From: Escallonia rubra
Lineage: Eukaryota > Streptophyta > Magnoliopsida > Escalloniales > Escalloniaceae
Length of the DNA: 64,000 nucleotides
NCBI GenBank assembly: GCA_033065855.1
Contig: JAVXUO010002548.1
Coordinates: forward strand, 62,001 to 126,000
Direction: 5' to 3'
The notes below the pieces were generated by a model that was not told the origin of the DNA, ran no database searches, and worked only from the letters and a program-made list of their open reading frames with translations. Positions 53,803-64,000 of the stretch are shown piece after piece. The stretch's first letter is position 1; each line of letters starts with the position of its first letter. A program made the position numbers and the translations under genes.

Positions 53803-55850
53803 TGTAACGCCCCGAATTTTTCAGAACGTTAATTACAGATAGACAAATGTACAAATAACCTTACGTAAAAACCTCCCAAACTTTTATTCAATACATCAAA
53901 CAATAAGTTCCCAATGTACTTAAATAAATGCTAAACCGGCCTAAAGCATTTATATAGGCCCAAATTTTTCCTACACAGAGTTCCAAAATAAACTAAAAAC
54001 CAAAATTATTCCTCTACTATAATTTCTAAATAGGCAAAACTAATCTAAATAAAACTACTAGCTCTCAGAAACACAGCTAGCCACGTAATCAATTATCCTC
54101 TATTGATCGTTTCAAAGTAAAACAATTAGGGAATGAGCCAAATGCCCAGTAAGGTCGCTCAACGGACCAACCTAATGGATACATATTATATGAGAAAACA
54201 AAATTACGGACATATAGAATTTTTTAGGAACGGAATCTCGAAATGTCAAATACATTATTCTACAGAGCTGGAGATAAGAGGACCCACTAACAAAAAAGAT
54301 CACAAGTGCCATCACCGACAAATGAGACAAGGTTCAAAAAATAAGATCATGCTCTCTAGCTCATTCCTCTGAGCTAGCCCACATTCCGATTAACGTGGTG
54401 TATGTTAGAAACGAAAAATTCGTATACACGTGACTTGGCTCAGCTGAATTGGTAGCCAAGTATAGCTAATAAATAGGCCTGACACCAGAGTGTTAGCTAA
54501 ACATTGTTTACAAGTTGGTTGCACCTAGTAGTGGCCTATGGCTTACACTAATGGGTGCCACTCATAAGTCAAATAACGCAATGTGGCAGAAGACAATGAC
54601 ATACAAGAACATGGAATATTACAGTTTACCAGAAGTATGTGAGCATTTCACATGATAGTTATAGTTGACATGACACAAGAACAAATGAAACCATTTAACC
54701 TGTTCAAAATGTCTTCAACATATTTAGATTCATGAAAGTTCCACAAGTTCCGGTTATTGATGCAATAAAATGAATCTACAAATAACATGAAGCAGCAAAA
54801 GTCTGCTGGCGTGTGGCAACTTGTAGGTCAATGAATGTATGCTGCATAATGGAGTAGAGCAATAAAAGCCGCTTAATGGTGTAATCCAATACAGGTAGGT
54901 TTCCACCCTGAAAACACATGGTTATTGATGGCACAATGTTTTGAATAGCTGAAGAAAGAGTTGTTTGTCATGGTATGAAGTTAGTTTAAGGACCTGACTC
55001 CTGAGCTTTCTTTGTTTCATGGATCAAGAAAAGAGCAACGCGTAACAATTGCTTTAGGAGGAAGAATAAAACCGCGAAACAACCATCGTAGAGAGCGAAT
55101 AAAACAAGTTCAAAGTTCACGTTGAACAGTACGAATTATGATACAACAATCTGAAACATGATTATCAATTACCAAGAGAAGCAAAAGCGAAGAAGAAAAG
55201 AACAATAGAACCCTTGGACGAATGAATATTCGTTCAATCCAATAGTTAATCAAATTTGAAGGACATAAACCCTTACAAAAATAGGATTTATCGGCCCAAC
55301 GCTAATACAGATTTCAAAAACAGTAAACCCTTGTCTGTAATTGCCCAATTAAATTCAAAACCTTAATCAGCCAATTTGTATCTAAAGCCTTAAAAATAAA
55401 CATACCCAAAAGTTCAAATTAGGGTTCTAACAACTGCACAACTTTATAGGGTTCTTATTACAAGCCTTAATTTAAAGATAAAAAAAGATAGTCTTCCTTA
55501 AAGCAATGACGAAAATCTCAAGAGGAGTTCTTTAAACGCTGCTATGAAGTTTGTTGTCCCATTACGACAACCACAATTATTTTATGTAAAACATAAGATA
55601 CCTAGAGATTTAATTATATTCCTAAAAGTATTAAAAGTGTAAAATACTCATAACATCCAAAATTCTCTAACTTTTAAATGGGTCACACAAAAACTCAAAT
55701 TTAAATTGATTCATTTAATCCCAAAAGTATAATCCACTTTTCGGAAAAAAATATTTAAAATGTTTCTTAGGTCTAACTCTAAGAGGAAAATTACAAAAAT
55801 GCCCCTAATGGCAAAAGTTAAAAAATGTTTTCCTATCAAATCGATGTAGA
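53803..55850 (-). mobile_element. LTR-like sequence, gypsy type, right end unresolved
   Basis: Starts TGTAACGCCCCGAATTTTTC, the edge type of the LTRs at 39,982 and 10,321. It contains ATGCCCAGTAAGGTCGCTCA, similar to blocks near the ends of plant chromovirus LTRs. No matching right edge with a 5-bp duplication was found, so the right limit is a guess. Confidence 0.4.
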
Positions 55851-56531
55851 CACCCCATTTTTTGTAGTCTTTCTTGATCCTTTTTATCTAATTTATTATT
55901 GATCTTTACTGTTAATTAAGGTTATTATTATTATGGGTTTGGGCCTAGTAACATATAACTATCATAATTGACTTAAGTCCAATCGTATGAATGATCCTGG
56001 CTCTGGTCCAGTCATGGTTCTAGGTAGTCTGATCATGGTCCAGTCCAGACAATAGTCCAATGGAGTTGGTTAAGCCAGTTTAGTTAGTTGGTACATTTAG
56101 TTAGGTTTAACCTAGATTAAGGTAAAGAGATTTTTGGCTTGATCTAGGTTGTGATTTGATGTCTGAAGCAAAGGCTGACTTGGGGCTCATTTCAGTTAAT
56201 TCCTGAGATCTGGTGTATCCCCTATGATTTTAGGAGATTTTTAACTGAATTCACGGTAATCCCCCCTCCCCCTCAGGATTGAATTGTATCTAATTCTGGA
56301 TAAACCGACCGATTTTCAATTAAACTGGCCGATAAAGCTTTTAAGTTGGGTAAAACAGGCTGGTAAGTTGAGTTTTTTTTTTTTTTACTTTTTCATTTGA
56401 TTCTAATTTTTAATCCTCTTTCTAGGAAAGATATGCATGAAAAGTCAGCTATACCTCTTTATCATCTCCCAGACCCCTATAAATAGATCTATTGAGCTAC
56501 AAAAAAATGGGACTTTTGGACTTTAATTTAA
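55851..56531. other. No gene seen
   Basis: Sequence between the LTR-like stretch and MULE4, with a T run near 56,380. MULE4's 9-bp duplication TTAATTTAA occupies 56,523-56,531. Confidence 0.4.
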
Positions 56532-57332
56532 GGGAAAATTGCATAAACCACCCTCGTGGTTTGGGTCAGTTGCAAAAAGACCCCTTCAGTTTCAAAAGTT
56601 GCAAGAAGGCACCTGATGTTAAAAATGTGTTGCATCCGTCAAGAAACCCATCTCTTTTAATAACATTTGGGGTAAACGTGCCTGGATGGCAAGTAGCATT
56701 GCCAAATACTCATTGGAAACCCGTTTTTGCCCTTGGATAGATCTCTTTGACCATTATAAGGTATGAAACCTCTAAACCAGCCGTGAAGAGCTGGTAGAGA
56801 GGAAATTGGTGCAAATCAGCCCCCTTCAGCTTGAAGTTGAAGCTCAAATTGACACATTGAAGAGATTGAAGGTATGATATGCTGTTTTTTCTTTCAAACT
56901 GAATTTTTTCTTTTATTCTTCTTCTATTATTTTTTTTCACACCAAGTGTTTGATGAAATGTCACATTGGCTAGGCAAATGTCTTCTTCAAGCACAAGTGG
57001 ACAAGCCGTGAGAGCTGTGGTTGATGTAAGATATTCATGGAAGTTTTGTCTTTGTAATAAGAGAGCTAGGATAAAAGTTGTTGAAGATGAGAAGAAAGCA
57101 AACTGTGGGAGGCTTTTTTTATGTATGTGACAAAGGAGAATGCAACCCTATAATGCAAGCCAAGATGAGAAGAGAGGCATTGGGGGAAACTGTATGGGTT
57201 TAAATGTAATACCCCGAAAGTTTTCTTTTCCTTATGCAAAATTTGTATATTTTTGAATAAATAGTTTGTGGTCTTTTGTTAAAACTAAGAAAATGAATTG
57301 AGATTGTTTCTGAAATTTTTGGTCAAATGAAC

Positions 57333-57620
57333 AGTAACTTTTAGTCGAATTTAAAAGGTTTTAGTCGACTAAAAGTGTTTTAGTCGACTAAAAGTGTTTC
57401 GGTCGACTAAAAAGTGTTAAAATTGTGTAAAAATAGTTTTATGGACTTTTAGTCGAATTTAAAAGGTTTTAGTCGAATTTAAAGGTTTTAGTCGACTAAA
57501 AGAGTGATTTCAGTCGACTAAAAGTTAGTCGATGAACAGTGATTTTTGAACAGTAACTGTGAACAGTGTTTTGATCAGTACTTTCAGTCGACTAAAATGT
57601 GTTTTCAGTCGACTTAAAGG
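57333..57620. repeat. Cluster of AGTCGACTAAAAG palindromic motifs in the LTR
   Basis: Seven copies of GTCGAC in the palindromic setting TTTTAGTCGACTAAAA or a half-variant (57,362, 57,381, 57,400, 57,491, 57,513, 57,587 and 57,608), plus AGTCGAATTTAAA variants. They lie just upstream of the LTR's TATA box and may be promoter elements. Confidence 0.85.
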
Positions 57621-57638
57621 TTTAAATTTTTTGTTCCA

Positions 57639-57646
57639 TATAAATA
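57639..57646 (+). promoter_or_regulatory. LTR TATA box
   Basis: TATAAATA within CCATATAAATAG, downstream of the GTCGAC cluster and about 430 bp into the LTR, consistent with the U3/R boundary region. Confidence 0.6.
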
Positions 57647-59335
57647 GTGTTCTATTTCATTCCTAGCCCTTTTGTTCTTGATTTCTTGCTCCTTTGCGGC
57701 GGAGAGAGAGAGAATAGGAGGCTTGGGAAGCTCATTGGCGCTAGAGTGGTGCTTTAAGGTTTTCTTTGGTTCAAAAGCTTGTTTGAGGTAAGGGTTTATA
57801 CGATTTTTGCTGTGGAAAGGTATCTTCGAAAATCCGAAGGCTTATACTTTCGTCACTTTTGATTCATCTATGCTCGTTTGTAATTGATTGCTCCACTTTT
57901 GCCTTCTTGAGAACATTGTTTACCCCTTCTCATTTGTGCCTTAATGATGCTCAACTTTGAATTTGTACATTTGTGACCGTCAATTTAAGATTGACATTGA
58001 CTATGTTGAACAACTCTCAACTTGAGAGGGTCCTTTGGACACATGTTTGTTATACTAGAGAGCCGAAGTCTCCTAGTATGCTCCGGAGCACACGTTTGAT
58101 GTTTGATGTTTGGTTCGACATTTGGGTCTTATGACCACCATAGTCATCCCATGTTTGTAGCGTACTCGACATATAATTGAAATGTGTTTTGGGTTAAACG
58201 CTTAATGACGTTTGCTTTGGTATTTGACAGTAAGATATGATTGCACTTTCGTACCTTCGGGCTTATATTTGATTTGGGTTCTTTGGACCACCTTATGAAC
58301 ATTTCGTATATTTGATTCGCCTTATTTGCATCGTGGTCAATTGTTATTATTTGTTCGTCAGATATTTGATTTTGTTTTGGACTACGAATCATCGTATTTG
58401 CTTCCCATTTGTTTTCCCCACTTACTGGGCTATTCGAGCTCACCCCCTACTCGTTTGTTTTGTCCCTTACCACAGGTATCGGACGTGATTTTTGGGCGTG
58501 GCATGTTTGGGGGAAATTAGAGTTTTTAGTCTTTGTTTAGTATATTTGAGCAATGTAAATTATTTCACCGCTGCGTTTGGTAATTTATTTTGTAAAGGAA
58601 TACTCAGTGGAATTATTTTGGTAAACGGATTGTCTTAGACTTTTGTTCGTGGAGATATATTATCTTAGAGGATTTAATTGCTCTGTCTATACCGTTATCT
58701 TTAGAACTGTAATGGTATATAATGGAGTTTGATGTTAGTTGCGGCCTTGCGTTTTCAGGGCGTGACATTAAATGCTCAAAGTTGTGGTTGTAGGTGTAAT
58801 GAATTGGCTACCAAACTTGAAGGGATTGAAGCCATTGTGAAGTTTATGAAGTTGTTTTTTCTTGGGGGATTTATGTGTACCTTTATTATGTTGTTCAAAT
58901 GAATAATCACAATGATGTTTCTGTTTGCATTTCTCAAGAAGGTGTTTAATGCAATTGATGTTTGAGATTTTTCATGAAGGTGTTGAAATGATGTCCTGGC
59001 TAAACTAATAGCAAAACTGAAATCACAACACAAAAAATATTCCATTTGCTAATTGTATTCCAAAATATTCCAGTTACTATACACAACATATCCTCAATTC
59101 CAGATTCTACTCCAAAATATTCCAGATTGCATTCCAATGGACAAATGCTATACACAAGTATCAATTTCAATGGACAAATCCTATTCACAACATAGATTTG
59201 TCCTACCATGATACTCCAAAACATTCTCAATTCTGTCCTAGCTACTCAAAATGATGTTTTACAAAATACGTAGACCACAATTCTGTACTGGGTAAACTGC
59301 TCCAAAACAACATCAATCCAATCATTTAGTTGTCC

Positions 59336-62300
59336 TTACTTCTGCCCCTTCTCTCTTCCAACATGTGGTTCAACCCTGCTCTTAGCAGCTTTGGCAGTTG
59401 ATGCAGTACCCTTGGTAGATGTTGTCTTGCCAACTTTTGATCCCCTTCCCATAGCAGCAGCTAACATGGACTTTCCTCTTGTTGTGTCAGCCATCACAAC
59501 TCCTCCAGTGCTACCTTGAGGCCTTAAAGCTTGCATGTGAGCTGTTGGAGGCCTAGAAGCAGTAACTGTTGGCCATGATGTTGAGGTTGGCCTCTGACTT
59601 GTAGCTCCAGGTAGAACCCAGATAGCCCTGTGTTCTTGTAACAGGTCTTGAAGCAGGAGTTGGCTGTGAAGCAGTTTCCCTAGGTGGAGGTGTTGGTTGT
59701 GAAGCAGTTTCCCTAGGTGGAGGTGTTGGTTGTGAAACAATTTTGGCAAACAACACAATCTCACTGTTTAAACATAAGGGAAAATGCAAACAAGACAAAC
59801 ACACAATAACAGTTGCATCAATTTACCTGTTCCTTTTGGCTAGCTGGCCTTGTGCGAGGAGATGGTTGTGAAACAGTATGCATAGGAGGAGATGGCTGTG
59901 TCTGTGGAGGAGTTGGCTGTGGACCTGATTGATTAAGGGGTCTTCTTCCCTAAAAAATGTAAATTTGTAGTGAGTACGTTATACTAAAAAAAAAAGACAT
60001 TGTACTACAAAAGGGAGTGTGAATACATGATCCCAATCAAAAATATATTAAACCATAAACCAGGGGCCTTTTTGCAACTACCACAAACCACAAGGTTGTC
60101 TAATGCAATCTTCTCATAAACATATATTCACACCAATTTGAACCATTTCTCCTCATAAATCAAAAAATGTAAATGATGTTGCTTTTTCAAATGAAAAATA
60201 AAAAGACAGTACCATTTTTCTTTTGGCTGGAGTCACAGTACTATCCACTGCCTTTTCCTTTCCCTTGCTTGTGTTGGCCTATAAGATCAAATTAAACTTA
60301 AAATCAGCCATACAATAATGATTAAACTAAGATAGAGAGATAAGTTATATGATGTGTACTGGGCCATACCTCATGAGATTGTCTTACAAGTCTGGATTGT
60401 GGATGGACTGGGCCTTTGCATGACTTTTGTTGTGACCCCTTTCCAAACACCTTGCACATGTAACATATTTGTTGCTCCTGATCACTGTAGAAGGATTTTT
60501 TGGGCTCATCATCACCTCTTCTCCTCACCTTTAGGCCTGCCAGCTGGTCTTCTATAGAAAGGTGGGGCTAAAGCATCCAAACCACTGACAACCCATGCAT
60601 CCTCACTTGGAACATGATGTATCATATTGCTATAAGCATCCAAGTAAACATCCTTGCTATAGCAGTTGTCTGCATATGTCTCAGGCCTCTCTCTGTTCAC
60701 AAATATGGCAACCACAACATGATAGCAAGATATCCCAATGAGATCCCACATCATAGAGCTACATGTCCTAGCAGCCAAGTTGGCAATCCTGGTTTTGTTA
60801 GAATGTTTTACCTCAAACTCAAGTTGACCAGAACATCTTGCATAACAATTCCTAGCTTCTACCACAATTTGTCCACTTTCTCACAATATTAGGACATATT
60901 GTACCCTCAAATTTCTCCATCCCTTTCTTAATTTGTATCATGTTCATCAATCTTTTTTCTAGTCCACTCAGCATGCTAACAATTGGAAAGTCACTTGATT
61001 CAATAATGTACGCATTAAATGACTCACTTAAGTTATTAACCAGGGTATCACACTTAGAATGAGTACTGAAGTGAGATCTTGACCAATGAGAGGGGTGTAT
61101 TTGTTCTAAGTACTTCATAATTTCACCATCTTTGTCTAAATTCCTGATTTTCCCAATCCAGTGATTGAAATCATTAACAGTTCCTGCCCTGGCAGCATTC
61201 CATAAGTAGTCTTTGACCTTTTTACCACCCCATCTTTTTTTAAAGTTTGCATACATGTGTCTCATGCAAAATTTGTGCTCTGTTGTAGGTAGGAGATCCT
61301 TGAATGACTCCACGAACCCTTTCTGCCTATCAGAAATAAATACCAAGTTGTCACAACCCCCAAGGTCATCAACCGGTTCTGTCAAAAACCAAGATCAACT
61401 ATCCTTGGTTTCTGCTTCAACAATAGCTACAGCAACAGGGAACATGTTGTCATTCCCATCTCTAGCCACAGCAGACAACAACTGTCCCCCACAAAGGCCC
61501 TTAAGATGACAACCATCTAGTCCAATAAAGGGCCTGCATCCTTTTAAAAAGCCAGTTTTGTATGCCTCAAACCTAACATAGACCCTCTTGAAAACAGGTG
61601 CCAACTCTGGACTTGGCCTAACTGTCTCAACTTTGAAGCATGTCCCAGGATTGTGCTTTTGCAGTGTTGCCCTATAATCCCACAGCCTTGCAAATTGTGC
61701 CTTGCTGTCCCCCTCTATTTGTTCTCTTGCTAATCTTTTTGCCCTATATATTTTATGCTTGCTTGCATTAGCAAGCATGTCTCTGTATATTTCCTTCTTC
61801 ATAGCTCCCACCTTCTAGTTAGGGTCATCTCTCAGCTTCTCCTTATACCCGTGTGCAATGTACTTAACACTAACCAAATGGTTATTATAGTCCCTCCCAC
61901 AACTATGATCTGGTCTGGAGATCTTGATTTGCCATGTAGTGGTCCCTTCCATGGGAGAAGCATGCACCCTAAAATCACAGTTTTCATACTTGCAAACACA
62001 TGTAATTCTTTTGTTATCATTATGTTGGTACTCAAAGTCATACCCTTGTCTAATGCTCCAATCCTTAGCAGCAGCTTTAGACACCTCCCTAGTTGGAAAC
62101 GTCAAGCCAACATTTAATGTTGGCCCATCCTTATGGTTCACATCATCAGCACAAAATTTTGGCCACCTGTTTGTCTCTTCATCATCATCTGACCCATGAT
62201 CATTGCTCAGTTCATCCTCTTCCTCACCTTCAGAATACCATTCCTCAGGGGGCTCACTGATGTGACTCTTCCCCTTAGATTTAGGGTTAGTGTTAAATAT

Positions 62301-63119
62301 ATCATCATCCCCTGGCCCTTCAAAATCCTCACCCAACTCAGGAATTGTAGGGTCATCTGGCTTTCTAGCTTCATCTTCAACATCGACTTCACCCTCAGTT
62401 TCTTCCCCACCCTCAGTATCTTGTTCACCCTCAGCTGCTTCACCACCCTTAGCAGCTGCTTCACCACCTTCAGAAGCTTCACCACCAACAGCTGATTCAC
62501 CACCCCCAACTGCTTCACCAACCTCAGCAGCTTCACCACCCACAGCAGTCACACCCCCCACAGCAACTACACCACCCTCAGCAGCTGCTTCACCACCCCC
62601 AGTTGCTTCACCACCCTCAGCAGCTGCTTCACCAACCTCAGCAGCTTCACCACCCACATCAGCTTTACCACCCACAACAACTTCATCAATCTCATTAAGT
62701 CATATTCCAGTATTATCAACATCACCATCTCCTATGGCCACATCAACTTCACCTACTGGAGTTGACCCATATCCTATTGCAAGTTGGGGAGGATTGTTAT
62801 CTACAACTGCTAGGGGATCCATACCTCTTATGACATATATGACTACATTGTGACCTTGATAATGGTACAATGCATCATTTAAACCTCTATCATCAAGTAT
62901 AAGCATCAGCCCATTGTTAAATGTCTTTCCAGGTATCCTATATGTCATAGTACTAGTGGGAGGTAACCCGAAACGCATGCACATATCTAAAAACTCCCAA
63001 TATGATAGGTAGTCAGGGTCACATTCAAAAGTTTCTACTTTATCTCCAGTCTAAGACCTATTGGGTGGATTTGTAAAAACCCCCCCATAACGAATTTCAA
63101 TAGTGACTTTGCCTGACAT
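59336..63119 (-). pseudogene. MULE4 MuDR-type transposase, disrupted
   Basis: From the ATG at 63,119 (MSGKVTIEIRYGG): a PB1-like domain to about 62,760, a Gly/Glu/Ala repeat zone (GGEAAEVGEA-like, 62,400-62,675), the MuDR domain (LTFPTREVSKAAAKDWSIRQ, about 61,900-62,120), the DDE core with FIGLDGCHLKGL (near 61,500-61,530) and FISDRQKGF (near 61,320), a SWIM region (60,700-60,780) with one expected Cys replaced by Ser (TCSSMMWDLIGISCYH), a degenerate knuckle CYMCKVFG, and a Pro/Thr-rich tail (SQPTPPPRETA repeats, 59,640-59,740) in later exons ending at 59,336. In-frame stops lie at 63,051-63,053, 62,700-62,702, 61,815-61,817 and 61,395-61,397; there are frame changes near 60,865 and 60,530. 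Otherwise the frame is open. Confidence 0.85.
62400..62675 (-). repeat. Degenerate GEAA(E/A)-coding repeat in the MULE4 transposase
   Basis: About twenty imperfect 12-15-bp units (GGTGAAGCAGCTGCTGAGG-like on the minus strand) encode VGGEAAEVGEA-type repeats. They are acidic and probably disordered. Confidence 0.7.
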
Positions 63120-63921
63120 TCTGCCAATAGAAAAAAAACAAAATCAATAATGGCCTAACCTAAAGCAGTCATTTTTAACATATGCAATTATTAACATAAG
63201 ATAGGGCTGCATATGGTGGGGGACAAAGGGGGACCACAATCAAATTAACAATTGTCAACAAATTTTAGCACTATATAATGTCGGGGGAGGAGGAGGAAGG
63301 GGAGTACATCAGTTGCATGGCTTTGAATTGACGGAAAAAGTAGATTACAGAAAAGCCCTAGACTAAACAGAAACCTTAAATTTTAACAGATACCCTAGAA
63401 TTTAAAGCCCTAAATATTAACAGAAACCCTATTGATCCTTGAAATTTTCTAGGTCTACGAAAGCACGAAGTGAACAGAAACGTTATCCTCTTGTCAAAAT
63501 AAAAAGTTACCTGGAATCGCTTTTCGATCAATGTAATGTCTTCTTTGATCAATGTAATGTCTTCTTCGATCTCTGCTCGTTCTAGTTTGATTCGATTTAT
63601 CAGCCGTATGTTCGATTTTGTGCCTGATTTGTCCTCTTCTTTGTAGAATTTTTCGGTGATTTGTTGTCGGGTTTTTGTTGAAGGCGACAGGTTCTTTTGA
63701 GAGAGTTTATAAATTTTGGATTGAATGTTAGGGTTTCAGAAACATACAAGGTTGTTATATAAAGGGGTAGTTTACGCAATTCGTTGATTCCGTAACGTTT
63801 CTTGACGGATGCAACACATTTTTAACCTCAGTTGTCTTCTTGTAACTTTTAAAACTGAAGGGGTCTTTTTGCAACTGACCCAAACCACGAGGATGGTTTA
63901 TGCACTTTTCCCTTAATTTAA

Positions 63922-64000
63922 ACCAATTGCTCAGGTGGAGAAATTCCTACAGAAATAGAGAAAGTGAGAGAGAGTTTCCTTTCCCCCACAATCACTTAGC
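63922..64000. other. No gene seen at right edge
   Basis: Short flank right of the MULE4 target duplication. Confidence 0.4.

Larger units (their letters stand above)
57205..58767 (+). mobile_element. Solo LTR, gypsy (chromovirus-like), 1,563 bp
   Basis: TGTAATACCCCGAAAG to GGGCGTGACA with a perfect 5-bp duplication TTAAA at 57,200-57,204 and 58,768-58,772. No internal region, so it is a solo LTR left by recombination. The perfect duplication and clean ends suggest it is young. It landed inside MULE4's GRF-finger gene. Confidence 0.9.
56978..58902 (+). pseudogene. GRF-type zinc-finger/membrane gene of MULE4, split by a solo LTR
   Basis: Starts MSSSSTSGQAVRAVV at 56,978, then FCLCNKRARIKVVEDE and NCGRLF, the first half of a GRF-type finger. 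The second Cys pair appears one frame away (VCDKGEC). The LTR at 57,205 interrupts it, and beyond it (58,773-58,902) the sequence continues SCGCRCNELATKLEGIEAIV and ends KFMKLFFLGGFMCTFIMLFK, a membrane segment followed by TGA. The order (Ser-rich start, GRF finger, short coil, C-terminal membrane helix) and its position opposite the transposase match the intact MULE2 gene, although the sequences are only distantly alike. Confidence 0.65.
56532..63912 (-). mobile_element. MULE4, full-length formerly autonomous element with a solo LTR inside
   Basis: 7,381 bp as it stands, about 5.8 kb without the LTR. Inverted terminal repeats of about 116 bp (56,532-56,647 and 63,797-63,912) begin GGGAAAATTGCATAAACCAC. 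A perfect 9-bp duplication TTAATTTAA lies at 56,523-56,531 and 63,913-63,921. The terminal repeats are unrelated to those of MULE1-3. It encodes a MuDR-type transposase (minus) and a convergent GRF-finger gene (plus). Confidence 0.92.

Noticed and set aside
59553-59804. Separate Pro/Thr-rich gene with SQPTPPPRETA repeats
   Set aside because: It is better explained as the tail exons of the MULE4 transposase on the same strand.
62290-62853. 187-codon plus-strand Ser/Pro/Ala-rich frame
   Set aside because: Antisense shadow of the Gly/Glu/Ala repeat zone of the MULE4 transposase.
1-64000. tRNA, rRNA or snoRNA genes
   Set aside because: I looked for tRNA-like boxes and rRNA blocks and saw none I could support by eye.

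Overview
The window is nuclear DNA of a flowering plant, most likely a eudicot. It is AT-rich and intron-bearing, full of plant transposons, and holds plant gene sequence (a golgin candidate 2 gene and captured pieces that look like non-specific phospholipase C, tau-class glutathione S-transferase and a TRM/LONGIFOLIA-type gene). I cannot name the species. Only one host gene looks whole: GC2, a Golgi coiled-coil membrane protein on the minus strand. Its ten coding exons run from 35,667 down to 17,860 and give a 687-residue product. Almost everything else is mobile DNA at different stages of decay.

Layout. 1-1,140: GC-rich block of three different tandem repeats. 1,141-1,960: small TA-flanked foldback elements. 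About 4,100-5,860: copia fossil. 6,490-9,300: internally deleted LINE. 9,575-9,815: minisatellite. 10,173-13,067: Ulp1-like peptidase pseudogene interrupted by a solo LTR. 13,290-17,081: decayed FAR1-type Mutator-like element (MULE) with an array of a 19-bp palindrome. 17,440-35,667: GC2, whose fifth intron (22,422-31,484, 9.06 kb) is built mostly of nested transposons, including an element carrying phospholipase C exons. 35,878-36,965: a terminal-inverted-repeat element just upstream of GC2. About 38,500-52,800: a four-level nest, copia fossil > MULE3 > solo LTR > MULE1, a hAT element and MULE2. About 53,800-55,850: LTR-like sequence. 56,532-63,912: MULE4 with a solo LTR inside it.

Two systems stand out. 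First, MULE2 and MULE4 have unrelated terminal repeats but the same plan: a MuDR-type transposase on the minus strand (PB1-like start, MuDR domain, DDE core, SWIM finger, C-terminal tail), and facing it tail-to-tail on the plus strand a short gene for a GRF-type zinc finger with a C-terminal membrane segment. This recalls the convergent mudrA/mudrB pair of maize MuDR. Second, the FAR1-type MULE at 13.3-17.1 kb shares ends and the palindrome CCGCTACAT-W-ATGTAGCGG with a set of non-autonomous elements across the left half of the window. These have two consecutive hairpins at each end, sit in (TA)n, and one has captured host exons. All coordinates and translations were read by eye; no database search was run.
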